64,000 nucleotides of DNA from an uncultured Aquimarina sp. (lineage in GTDB: Bacteria; Bacteroidota; Bacteroidia; Flavobacteriales; Flavobacteriaceae), in NCBI GenBank assembly GCA_947497175.1, contig CANMFM010000006.1, positions 186,001 through 250,000 on the forward strand, in the 5' to 3' direction. This document shows positions 16,965-26,702 of this stretch, piece after piece. Under the pieces are notes generated by a model. That model was not told the origin of the DNA. It searched no databases and worked only from the letters and a program-made list of their open reading frames with translations. The position numbers and the translations under genes were made by a program. Numbering within the stretch: the stretch's first letter is position 1; each line of letters starts with the position of its first letter.

Positions 16965-19900
16965 ATGACTCAAATTCAAAATTCAGATAATATATTCCTT
17001 AGAGACGGAACCAGTCAGCAAGATCGCAATACAGATGCGATTCGTCCTGATTATGTAGCGATAGAAGATCGTAGTATTGAAGAACTGATTACCGAAGCAC
17101 AACGTATGGCCAAAGAGCTTCAGTTTTTTGATAAAGAAAACAAGCCTACTACTACTTGGGAATCCTTTTTAATTGGTGATTCGCAAACATTTAACCAAAA
17201 TTCTCTGGAAGGAAGAAGGATTCAACAAAAACGATGGGCTGATCTATTAGCTGCATATGTAGAAAATCCTGAACGTTTTTATAATGATTCAGAAAAGAAA
17301 GCCAAACTATCCAAACCTCACGTAGCATTATTTATGACATTCTTAACGTTACTAAATCACGTGAAATCCAAGATGAACGGACTTACAGAAAGACATCTTG
17401 ATTTTTATTTTAGAGAACGTCTTGGATTGAGTACAAAAGAAGCAGTGCCAGATGTGGTTAATGTATTATTAGCGTTAGAAGAAAATACTGAATACCTAGA
17501 AGTAAACAAAGGAACTGTATTAGAGGCCGGAGAAGATGCTTCGGGCAATCCGTTGCAGTACATCACTAATCAAGATACAGTAATTAGCAGGGCTCAAATC
17601 ACACAACTAAAAAATGTTTTTATAGCAAAGGAGTTTGTTACCCTCCAAAATACACATCAAGAACGTGGTAAAACCAAGAATTCGGCCTTTATCGATATGA
17701 TCGAAATGGCCCTAGGACACCCAAATCCTGGAGATGCCCTTCCAGACTTTCCAGGAAATCAGATTGAGGATATTTTTGAGCTGAATTCAGCAGTAAAAAA
17801 AGAGGATGCAGCTGCGATTTCCTATGTAACACAAGAGCTATTTCTAAAAAGAGATGATTTTGATCTTATTTTTCTAAAATATCAAGAAGAAAAAGAGGGT
17901 ATTCCTACAGATTGGCTGCCTGTATATGAGCTATTGGAAAAGGCTCATGAGAATAAAATCATACATCAAAGACAACAAAACCTTAGAGAATTGCACGATG
18001 TTGAAGGATTTGATGTAATGATGAGAAAAGTATATGGAAATCCAAATCCCGGAGATGCATTGCCCTTATATAATGGAGAAAAAGTTTTGTTAGAGCAGGT
18101 ATTCGAGGATATACAGGCTACAGATGAAAAAGCAGAAAAAGCGTTAGAATATGTAAAAGTAGACCTGCAATTAACGGAACTTGATTTTATACATATCATG
18201 CAAACTCAAGCAGATGCTAAGGCTTCTGAAGCAGACAAGGATAAAGTATATCGTATTTTAGAATTCGCTGAGCGCCAGATACAATCGGTCTCTATATTTC
18301 CGCCTAGTATAGAAAGGTTATCAGATATATATGCAACAACGGATGCCAAAGAATTTGTTTTTAGCAAATATGATGAAGAAGCCGAAAGTAAGCGATTTAA
18401 AACATTTGGTAATAGACAATCTTCCATATCTGATCATTCGCTAAAACCATCTGAGATCGGTTTTGCCATCAGTTCCCCAACCTTACTGCTACAAGATGGT
18501 AAACGTACTATCGAAATACTACTGGATCTGGGACAAGAAAATCGTACTATAGAAAGCTTACAGTCGATTATTGATAAAAACGATCCTTTTCAGACCTATC
18601 TTAGTAATGATGAGCAGTGGTTTGCACCCAATAAAGTAACCTACTCTTTAGGAGATCATGTAGGGACAACTTCAGAAATTCCTTTAGATATTATAGTAAA
18701 TGACACTACGATTACTAGCATCGATAATCAAAGCTTTGATATCACAGATGTTGGTAAATACATTGTAGATACCACCCAAAAAATATATAAAATCATAGGG
18801 ATTAGAGATACGTCGATACTAGAGGTTGAAGAAGTAGGATTGGTTGATAAGAATGTTGATAAAGCACAAAAATATGCACCGGATCAGGTATATCTAAATG
18901 CCTTAAAAATAGCAATACAACTTCAGGATAATGATTCGCCAGTCACACCTTTTGGATCAGGATCTTCTTCTTTTGTAGCATCAGAGCATCCAACACTGGT
19001 ATGTACACTACATCATTTTTTAGAAGAAGAAAATGGAGAAGAACGCTATCGAAGTAATTATGAACATCTAATAAACCTTGGATTACAAAAAGTACATATA
19101 CGGGTAGATGTACAGGGGATGCAACAAAGTATCTTACAAAACGATCAAAATACTATTGACACCAAAAAACCATTTGAACCCTTTGGGTTCCAGCCTGAAA
19201 TAGGAAGCAGTTTCTATATCGCAAATGAAGAAATAGCTCAAAAAAGAATAAAAGACTTACATCTGGAGATGGAATGGGTACAACAACCCAAATCCCTTAC
19301 AGAATATTATAAGAATTACTGGTTAATACAGGCCAATCATACCGAAGAAGAACTTGCAGCACTTAGCGAAGAAGAGCTTTCTAAACTCATAGAACAACGA
19401 CTTGCAACAAATGCTGCCATCATTAAAGATGATGGTGATTTTAAAGCAGATGTATTTTTTCATGATCGCAATGCAGAAGTCTTACTATCCACTATGATAG
19501 AAAATCCTGAAGGAGATAAAGTATCAGAAGGTTTTTCATTGTTTACAAAAGAAGGCACCATTTCGATTGAGAATATACCTTTTAGAATGCAAGAAACCAG
19601 TCCGGATTATGAATACAAAGAACGTTTAGACATCGAGATGGATGAAGAAGAGGTAGTATCCTGGGACCGATATTTTAGAATAGAACTAACACCAATAAAC
19701 TTTCAGCACACAGCATATAATACCTTATTTACAAAGCAGGCATTATCCGGAAAAGAAGAAATAAAAAACCTACGAATTAATTTACCTTATCAACCTAAGC
19801 TAAAAAAAATAGGGGTTTCGTATACCGCATGTGCAAATATAATAGCAAATGTACAGCCTGAAAAAAGTACGAACAAGATCTTTCATATACATCCATTTGG

Positions 19901-21164
19901 ATATGATCTTTTGGCACCGGGAATAAAGACCAACCTTATCCCCGTGTATAATGACGAAGGTTCGTTGTACCTAGGGATCGATCAATTAAAAACGTCACAG
20001 ATACTATCTGTTTTATTTCAGATGGCAGAAGGGAGTGCCGATCCGGATATTCAAAAACCTGAGTTGCAGTGGAGTTATATACGGAATAATAAATGGGAGA
20101 TAATTACACCTTCGGGGATTCTAGAAGATACTACTAATGGATTGGTTAATACAGGGATTGTAAAAATAAAAATACCTGCAGATGCCACTACTGGTGGCAC
20201 CTTAATGCCTAACGATTTACATTGGATTAAAATAGGTGCGTTTAAAGATATAAATGGTATATCAGATACTATTGATATTAGAAGTCAGGTAGTAAGTGCT
20301 ACACTTTCTAGTGTAGAAGTAGATCCTACGCATTTCGAAAATCCATTACCCATCGATGCTATTACAGAAGTGCTCAATCCGATTGCCGAAGTCGAAAAGA
20401 TTACACAACCTTTTACCTCTAGTAAAGGAAAACCAGCCGAAAAAGGGAATGCGCTATACAAACGTGTTAGTGAACGGCTACGACATAAAAACAGGACGCT
20501 TACAATGTGGGATTATGAACATGTAATATTGAATCAGTTTCCGCAAATATATAAGACCAAGTGTCTTCCGGCAAAAGGTAGAACAGGAGGAGTAGATGTG
20601 ATTGTAGTGCCTGATATTAAAGGAAAGTTGCCTTTTGATCCCTTTGCACCAAAGGTAGCCGCTGATACGCTATTTCAGATTGAGAAATATGTACAAATGC
20701 AGGCACCTACTTTTGCGGATATATCGGTAACTAATCCTTTGTATCTGCAAGTATCTACCGAGTGCATTGTAAAATTTTATGAAGGATATGATGAAGGTTT
20801 TTATAAAAATAAGTTGATAGAAGAAATCAAGCGCTTTATGTCGCCATGGGCGTATGGTGAAGATAGAGATATACAGATCGGAGGATCACTTCATGCCAGT
20901 GTAATCATCAATTTTATTGCAGAAAGACCCTATATCGATTATGTAGCTAATCTGAAGTTATTTCAGAGTGAAGACGGAGAGACCTTTACCGATGTGCGTA
21001 GTCTCAATGATGGTAAATCAATAGTCATCCCCTCCAAACCTAATATGATCATGGTTGCCGCGCAAATACACGAGGTATACGTAGTGAATGAAGGTGAATT
21101 TGAAGAAGATAGCTTTGAGGGAATCAACTATATGGAAATGAATAAGGATTTTATAGTTCGATAA
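16965..21164 (+). CDS. Very large baseplate wedge protein, gp6/J-like (Pvc11-like)
   Basis: At 1399 aa this is the largest eCIS gene here. It has the general pattern of the Pvc11/baseplate J family: an N-terminal VNVLLALEENTEYLEVNKGT block with LEAGEDASGNPLQY, a long beta-rich centre, and a C-terminal J-like part (ERLRHKNRTLTMWDYEHVIL and AKGRTGGVDVIVVPD, then a PTFADISVTNPLYLQV segment). These proteins form the wedge ring that locks the baseplate and triggers contraction. Residues about 245-335 and 352-440 are an imperfect tandem duplication (GHPNPGDALP and GNPNPGDALP). It starts 22 bp after the tip gene. Confidence 0.85.
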   Translation: MTQIQNSDNIFLRDGTSQQDRNTDAIRPDYVAIEDRSIEELITEAQRMAKELQFFDKENKPTTTWESFLIGDSQTFNQNSLEGRRIQQKRWADLLAAYVENPERFYNDSEKKAKLSKPHVALFMTFLTLLNHVKSKMNGLTERHLDFYFRERLGLSTKEAVPDVVNVLLALEENTEYLEVNKGTVLEAGEDASGNPLQYITNQDTVISRAQITQLKNVFIAKEFVTLQNTHQERGKTKNSAFIDMIEMALGHPNPGDALPDFPGNQIEDIFELNSAVKKEDAAAISYVTQELFLKRDDFDLIFLKYQEEKEGIPTDWLPVYELLEKAHENKIIHQRQQNLRELHDVEGFDVMMRKVYGNPNPGDALPLYNGEKVLLEQVFEDIQATDEKAEKALEYVKVDLQLTELDFIHIMQTQADAKASEADKDKVYRILEFAERQIQSVSIFPPSIERLSDIYATTDAKEFVFSKYDEEAESKRFKTFGNRQSSISDHSLKPSEIGFAISSPTLLLQDGKRTIEILLDLGQENRTIESLQSIIDKNDPFQTYLSNDEQWFAPNKVTYSLGDHVGTTSEIPLDIIVNDTTITSIDNQSFDITDVGKYIVDTTQKIYKIIGIRDTSILEVEEVGLVDKNVDKAQKYAPDQVYLNALKIAIQLQDNDSPVTPFGSGSSSFVASEHPTLVCTLHHFLEEENGEERYRSNYEHLINLGLQKVHIRVDVQGMQQSILQNDQNTIDTKKPFEPFGFQPEIGSSFYIANEEIAQKRIKDLHLEMEWVQQPKSLTEYYKNYWLIQANHTEEELAALSEEELSKLIEQRLATNAAIIKDDGDFKADVFFHDRNAEVLLSTMIENPEGDKVSEGFSLFTKEGTISIENIPFRMQETSPDYEYKERLDIEMDEEEVVSWDRYFRIELTPINFQHTAYNTLFTKQALSGKEEIKNLRINLPYQPKLKKIGVSYTACANIIANVQPEKSTNKIFHIHPFGYDLLAPGIKTNLIPVYNDEGSLYLGIDQLKTSQILSVLFQMAEGSADPDIQKPELQWSYIRNNKWEIITPSGILEDTTNGLVNTGIVKIKIPADATTGGTLMPNDLHWIKIGAFKDINGISDTIDIRSQVVSATLSSVEVDPTHFENPLPIDAITEVLNPIAEVEKITQPFTSSKGKPAEKGNALYKRVSERLRHKNRTLTMWDYEHVILNQFPQIYKTKCLPAKGRTGGVDVIVVPDIKGKLPFDPFAPKVAADTLFQIEKYVQMQAPTFADISVTNPLYLQVSTECIVKFYEGYDEGFYKNKLIEEIKRFMSPWAYGEDRDIQIGGSLHASVIINFIAERPYIDYVANLKLFQSEDGETFTDVRSLNDGKSIVIPSKPNMIMVAAQIHEVYVVNEGEFEEDSFEGINYMEMNKDFIVR

Positions 21165-21189
21165 AATTATTAAATAGGCAAAAATGGAA

Positions 21190-21265
21190 AATGCTCTTCT
21201 TAGTCTGAGTTGTCACATTAAGCTTCCTCCATAGGCGGACAGGTGTCGAAGTGCTGCCGAAGATA
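21190..21265. repeat. Short intergenic repeat remnant before the fibre genes
   Basis: The 197-bp gap between baseplate and fibre genes holds text such as GTCACATTAAGC (21211-21222) and GTGTCGAAGTGCTG (21243-21256). Similar pieces recur near 30138 (GAGCTTGTCGAAGTC) and 33690 (GCCACATTGAGC). These look like degraded members of a dispersed Bacteroidota intergenic repeat. It is not a gene. Confidence 0.4.
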
Positions 21266-21361
21266 TTTTGAAGAAAAGTCAAAAATTAAATTAGACTTGT
21301 TTTATCAACTTTAAAACAATGGATAATTGATAAAAAATAGAAAAAACAAAAAAATAACCTG

Positions 21362-22468
21362 ATGGAAATCAATAAGAAAAACCGAACAGAACTCAAAGAA
21401 TATTTTAAGATCAATGACAAACCTACGCAAGAGGAGTTTGCCGATTTTATAGAAGCCGGATTAAATCAGGTAGAGGACGGTATAGCGAAAGTGCAGGGAA
21501 ATCCCATATCCATACAGGCCGAAGGAGAGCGGGTAGGTACGCAAGAGGTACTAGATCTATATGAAAGTTTTGCAGATGACAATCCGCAATGGTCTATTAA
21601 CCTCAATCCCAGAGTAAATTCTGAGGAACCGACAAGCAATCAACCCGGATTCAATATCAAAGACGCCACAGGTCAGAGCAGAGTATTTATACAATCAGGA
21701 GAAGGTAATTTTGGTGTAGGAACTATAGAACCAAACGCTAAACTTACAGTACAAGGAAAGGGGACGTCTCCATTACTATCAGTAACCGATACTACAGATA
21801 CACCTACTACTATTTTTGAAGTCACTAAAAACAAAGGAGTAACCATAAAAGGTACCCTGGAAATAGCAGGTGATGTAAAAGCTACCAATATTTCCGACAA
21901 TGAAGAATTGGATAATACAGCCACAAGTCATGATAAGATTGCCACACAAAAAGCGGTAAAAACCTATATCGATACCCGTTTGCCAAAAGGGTTGATTTCT
22001 ATGTGGTCTGGACAAGATATCCCAAAAGGATGGGTACTATGTGATGGCACTAACCATACACCGGATTTGTCGGGAAGATTTATCGTCGGGATGGACAAAA
22101 ATGATCCGGAGTACCAAATAGGAGAAAAAGGAGGGGAAAAATTCGTAACCCTTTCTAAAGATGAAATGCCTTCTCACACCCATACTGATCCAGGACACAC
22201 TCATAAAATAGACGATCCTGGCCATCACCATATTAACGGTAATTTTGATCGGTTAGTTCAGCAAACAGGAAATAATACTCATAGAGGAACTGATGGTACT
22301 AATGATAAAGGAAAAGAATTTGATTTGCGAAATTCTGCAGTAATGAAGACTAATAAAAGTAATATTTCAGTTATTACTAGTAAAGTAAATTTAGAACCAA
22401 CTGGAGACAATCAGCCTCACGAAAACCGACCCCCATACTTTGTTTTGGCATATATCATGAAATTATAA
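21362..22468 (+). CDS. Tail fibre with phage collar domain
   Basis: The 368-aa fibre protein begins MEINKKNRTELKEYFKIND, a start shared with the next gene and probably the baseplate-attachment module (residues about 1-115). A trimeric stalk region follows. The phage tail collar domain starts near residue 207: PKGLISMWSGQDIPKGWVLC, then PDLSGRFIVGMD. The tip is histidine-rich (SHTHTDPGHTHKIDDPGHHH) as in T4-type receptor-binding tips that bind metal in HxH motifs. The ending PPYFVLAYIMKL is typical of collar fibres. Role: target recognition. Confidence 0.88.
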   Translation: MEINKKNRTELKEYFKINDKPTQEEFADFIEAGLNQVEDGIAKVQGNPISIQAEGERVGTQEVLDLYESFADDNPQWSINLNPRVNSEEPTSNQPGFNIKDATGQSRVFIQSGEGNFGVGTIEPNAKLTVQGKGTSPLLSVTDTTDTPTTIFEVTKNKGVTIKGTLEIAGDVKATNISDNEELDNTATSHDKIATQKAVKTYIDTRLPKGLISMWSGQDIPKGWVLCDGTNHTPDLSGRFIVGMDKNDPEYQIGEKGGEKFVTLSKDEMPSHTHTDPGHTHKIDDPGHHHINGNFDRLVQQTGNNTHRGTDGTNDKGKEFDLRNSAVMKTNKSNISVITSKVNLEPTGDNQPHENRPPYFVLAYIMKL

Positions 22469-22535
22469 GAGTATCAAAAAAATCTAAAATGGTAGATCGA
22501 TCGTAGAAAAGACATCATCGTAAAAAATAGAAGAC

Positions 22536-24211
22536 GTGGAAATCAACAAGAAAAACCGAACAGAACTCAAATCATATTTTAAGATCAATGACAAACCTAC
22601 ACAAGAAGAGTTTACCGATTTTATAGAAGCAGGGCTTAACCAGGCAGAGGATGGTATTGCCAAAGTACAGGGCAATCCGCTATCTGTACAAGCAGAAGGA
22701 GAGGCTGTAGGTACACAGGAGGTGCTGGATATATATGAAAACTTAAGCGATGATAATCCGCAATGGTCTATTAATTTGAATCCCCGGGTAAATCCGGCAG
22801 AACCAACGAGTAACCAATCGGGATTGAACATCAAAGATGCTACCGGGCAAAGTCGCTTGTTTATAAAATCAGGAGACGGCAATGTTGGTTTGGGAACGGT
22901 AGAACCTGTATCTAAGCTTACTATAGAAAGTAAAAATATACCTTCATTACTATCAGTCGTTGATATTACTAATGAACGAGCTACTATTTTTGATGTTTCT
23001 CAGCAAAAAGGTGATGGAATACTGTCACTGCGAAATAGTAGTAGTTCAACGAATATCCAGCTTAGTGGATCGATAGAAAAACCTAACTTCTTTCTGGGTA
23101 AAGTAGGGATAGGAACTAAAGATCCAAAGACAAACATACAGGTTAGTGGCGAAAACACAGAACTAAGAATCACCAACACCGGGCAGGGCGATGCTACTTC
23201 AGCACGTTTATCACTAGAAAATACAGCGAATTCAGAACACTGGGAAATAGGTTTACAACAAGGGCAAGATAGTCTGATGTTTTTTTCGCCCAAAAATGTA
23301 TCCAAAAAAATAGTCATGAAAAAAGAGGGTAGATTAGAATTGCCCAGCGGAATTATTTTTGGCGATCAGATACAGCGCATATCAATGAAGATGGAGCACT
23401 TTATCGCCATGCTGGTAATGCATTTCTTTCGACAAAGGACAACTTTTTTATAAAAAATGTAGGAACAACGGATGAAGAGGTTGCTTTTCACTTTAATACC
23501 GATCAGGGTAAAATAGGCATCGGGAGTAAAAACCCACAAGCTCCATTATCCATTACGGGAACAGGAAAAGAAGGTAATCCCGATGGTTCTATGCACATTA
23601 CCAATGGATGTATATTGTTTGGAGGAAAAAACTCGGATGGAAATTTTTCTGACTCTGCTCAGATTTCTGCGGGGAAGCACAAGGAAAACTCATTAAACAT
23701 CGTTGGGATGGGCAAAGAAGTAGTAGATAGAAGGATAGATATCTGGGCAGAGGGAGGCATTACGATACGAGGGCGTATTAAAACTCCAATTAATAATGTT
23801 ATAGCCTTTTCAGCTTCAATTAATAAAGATATGGTTGGAAATATATCAAAAATTGAATTTAAGCACATTCATTATAACACAGGTAACAGTTTTAAGGATT
23901 TTAAGGATTTTATAGCACCTGTTGAAGGTCTATATATGTTTACGATAGCTTTTCGAAGGCAAGCCAGTGGAGGGTATTGGATTCTTAGATTAAATAATAC
24001 CAAGTATGTAAATGAAATAGACGGAACTGAAAAAAAATTTCAACCGAGCAGTTTGGCTTCATCGGTTAATGAAAATACTACGGTTTCTATGACCGTGATA
24101 ACGTATCTTAAAATTAATGATAAGGTTCATGTTGAACAACTTAATAGTCAAATAAGAACTAGTACTCATGCGTCCAGTTTTAGTGGTATGTTACTAAAAG
24201 CAATAGTTTAA
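22536..24211 (+). pseudogene. Second tail fibre with C1q-like tip, split by a frameshift
   Basis: Starts at a GTG (22536); the N-terminal 110 residues closely match the first fibre. The frame is sensible to GIIFGD (about 23366), then runs out of frame to a stop at 23453. Sense resumes in the -1 frame as AHINEDGALYRHAGNAF and continues to 24211. Removing 5 bp (the direct-repeat-like GATCA/GAT region at 23364-23371) would rejoin GD to TAHINEDGAL. The new frame has a stop at 23330-23332, so the shift must lie after it. The C-terminal domain (about 23780-24208; FSASI, FIAPVEGLYMFTIAFR, FSGMLL) resembles C1q/TNF trimers. This could be a mutation, phase variation or an assembly error. An internal start at 23591 might give the tip alone. 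Confidence 0.75.
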
Positions 24212-24234
24212 AATATAGACGATAAAAAATAAAA

Positions 24235-26697
24235 ATGGCAACACCGATAGCAATACCCAAAGAAGTTCCACAAGATTCTGCATTAAGTTATGAATTTCTT
24301 CGTGCAGAAGGAATGAAACTTATACAGCAAATGGCAGGAGATACCTGGACCGATCATAACATTCACGATCCCGGGATTACCATCTTAGAACAAGTTTGTT
24401 ATGCTATTACCGATCTGGCGTATCGGATGGACTATGATATTCAGGATATCATAGGTAGTGATACCACCAGCACTTATGAAAACCTGTATAGTCCCGCGAC
24501 GATTTTAACCACAAATCCAGTAACGGTATTGGATATTCGTAAAGTAGCGATTGATGTGGATGGGGTCAAAAATGCCTGGATCGAAAAAGTAACCCAAAAA
24601 AGAGCTGGTGAGATCTTAGAAGCGGATAGTACACCTATGGGATTATACCGAGTTTTTATAGAAAAAGATGGGTTGTTTGATATTCCTGGGAGTACAATAA
24701 TTAAGGATGTGAAAGAAAAGCTTTACGGATGTCGTACGATTTGTGAGGATTTCGAAGAAATAAAATTACTAGATACACAAGGTGTCCGATTACAAGGCGT
24801 GATTGAAATTGCAGATACGGTAGATGATGTCAATGAGATGGTAGCTAATATTTTGTATCGTGTAGGGGCTCATTTTTCACCTCGCATTCCCTTCTACACA
24901 TTGCAACAACAGTTAGAAAAAGGGAAAAGTACTGATGAAATTTTTGACGGACCAAGACTACTAAACGGTTTTATAGATGATCAGGACCTATTACAAAACT
25001 ATCGAAAAGAAGAGCTCCAGACTTCTGATGTGATTAAAGAAATCATGGATCAAACCGGAGTATTAGCGATTGACAAAATCGCACTGGCTACGGGAACCAA
25101 TACAGTAAAAAATTGGTTGCTACCATTGGATACTTCCAAAACTCCAATTTTGGATGTAGAAGGCACTTTGGCACAACTATCATTTACCTCTAAAGGACTT
25201 GCCGTAGGCATCGATACAGAAAGAATAAAAACACTATACAATCAAAAAAGAGTTGAAAGTGTTTCCAGAGCTGTATCAGGTAAAGAACTGGATATGATTA
25301 TGCCAGAAACTCAGGCACAGCAGCTAGAAAACTATGATTCGATACAAAATCAGTTCCCTGCTAATTATGGGATTGGCGAATTGGGACTTCCAGATTCAGC
25401 TACTCCCGCAAGAAAAGCACAGGTAAAGCAGCTAAACGCATATTTACTGTTTTTTGAGCAAATCTTGGCCAATTATTTTTCGCAGTTAGCGCACTTTAAA
25501 AAACTGATGAGTTTTGATGGAGAAGATACCAGCACCTATTGGAATCAGTCCCTGCTGGAATGCGTTCCCGGAGCATCAGAAGTGATTGGTAATAAAGAAA
25601 ACTATAAAGCATACCTGAGCGAAATGACAGCCGATGCTAATTCCGGATTATTACGAAAAAATAAATTTCTCAATCATTTGTTAGCACGATTTGCAGAGAA
25701 ATTTACAGCCTATGGTATGGTCTTAAAAGATCTAAACAACGATACCGCTGCTATGGATAAAAAGTTGATCAAGGATAAAGCCCGATTTCTTAAAGAATAT
25801 CCTGAGGTGAGTGCGTGTAGATCGAAAGCGTATGATACCACAAAAGACTTTTGGGATACTCAAAACATTTCGGGATTAGAAAAGCGAATTGCATTAAAAA
25901 TAGGGATCGAGGACTATAGCCGTAGAAACTTAGGTGATAGTAATACTGCTGGAATGCATATGGTAGAACATATCCTGTTACGACCTAGAAAAAATTATCC
26001 TTATTCGTTTACCAAGCAGTACACTACCTTGCCAATCGAGCGATTTGAAATAGCGATCACAGAGGAATTTACACGCTGTATTGTAGGAGAACATAACCTA
26101 TTGCCCGGAGAAGAAATACAGATCACAGCCAATGCCCAATTCAAAGGGACGTATATAGTACTAGCAATCGGAGAGGATTTTTTTGAAATTGAAGCCCCTT
26201 TTCAAGAATCAGAAACCGGAGGTATATTTCAGCGTACACCCGATATTCGTTACTACTTACAATCTGCTGGTATAGATAATATTGAAAAACCTTCTACAGC
26301 ATCAGATCATATATTGTGTAACATAGGAAGACATACGTTACAGGTAAGAGATAAGATAGAAATTACCGGAACCAAAAATTATAATGGAGAATATAGCATA
26401 GCTTCCATATCTGAAGAAGGGTTCGAAATCGCAGTGCCTTTTATAGAAGAAGAAACCACCGGAAGATGGATGTCGACTGAGAATTCAAAAGACCCGTATT
26501 CGTTACAACTAACTTTCGTACTACCAGCATGGATAGCACAATATCAGGATGAAGATTTTAAGAAATTCATTGCATTAACGATACGCGAGGAGACCCCGGC
26601 ACATATCACGACCAATATCCAATGGTTGGATCAAGAAGAAATGCAACGATTTGACTATGCCTTTCATCGTTTTCTGGAAGAAATCAACAATGGATAG
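24235..26697 (+). CDS. Baseplate wedge protein (Pvc12-like)
   Basis: The 820-aa protein begins with the block DTWTDHNIHDPGITILEQVC (about 34-53) followed by AITDLAYRMDYDIQDIIG, which is typical of Pvc12/gp7-like baseplate proteins. The middle contains QVKQLNAYLLFFEQILANYF. Near the C-terminus (about 605-755) two copies of a small beta domain are inserted (each with an H-LxxGxxIxI start and an FEIxxPF end). The last part, FVLPAWIAQYQDEDFKKFI, is again family-like. It would form the outer wedge that links fibres to the baseplate. It starts 23 bp after the broken fibre gene. Confidence 0.83.
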   Translation: MATPIAIPKEVPQDSALSYEFLRAEGMKLIQQMAGDTWTDHNIHDPGITILEQVCYAITDLAYRMDYDIQDIIGSDTTSTYENLYSPATILTTNPVTVLDIRKVAIDVDGVKNAWIEKVTQKRAGEILEADSTPMGLYRVFIEKDGLFDIPGSTIIKDVKEKLYGCRTICEDFEEIKLLDTQGVRLQGVIEIADTVDDVNEMVANILYRVGAHFSPRIPFYTLQQQLEKGKSTDEIFDGPRLLNGFIDDQDLLQNYRKEELQTSDVIKEIMDQTGVLAIDKIALATGTNTVKNWLLPLDTSKTPILDVEGTLAQLSFTSKGLAVGIDTERIKTLYNQKRVESVSRAVSGKELDMIMPETQAQQLENYDSIQNQFPANYGIGELGLPDSATPARKAQVKQLNAYLLFFEQILANYFSQLAHFKKLMSFDGEDTSTYWNQSLLECVPGASEVIGNKENYKAYLSEMTADANSGLLRKNKFLNHLLARFAEKFTAYGMVLKDLNNDTAAMDKKLIKDKARFLKEYPEVSACRSKAYDTTKDFWDTQNISGLEKRIALKIGIEDYSRRNLGDSNTAGMHMVEHILLRPRKNYPYSFTKQYTTLPIERFEIAITEEFTRCIVGEHNLLPGEEIQITANAQFKGTYIVLAIGEDFFEIEAPFQESETGGIFQRTPDIRYYLQSAGIDNIEKPSTASDHILCNIGRHTLQVRDKIEITGTKNYNGEYSIASISEEGFEIAVPFIEEETTGRWMSTENSKDPYSLQLTFVLPAWIAQYQDEDFKKFIALTIREETPAHITTNIQWLDQEEMQRFDYAFHRFLEEINNG

Positions 26698-26702
26698 TTA
26701 AC

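Noticed and set aside
23300..23320. Programmed -1 frameshift at the A-run in the fibre gene
   Set aside because: The -1 frame meets a stop at 23330-23332, so slippage at this A-run could not yield the fused product.
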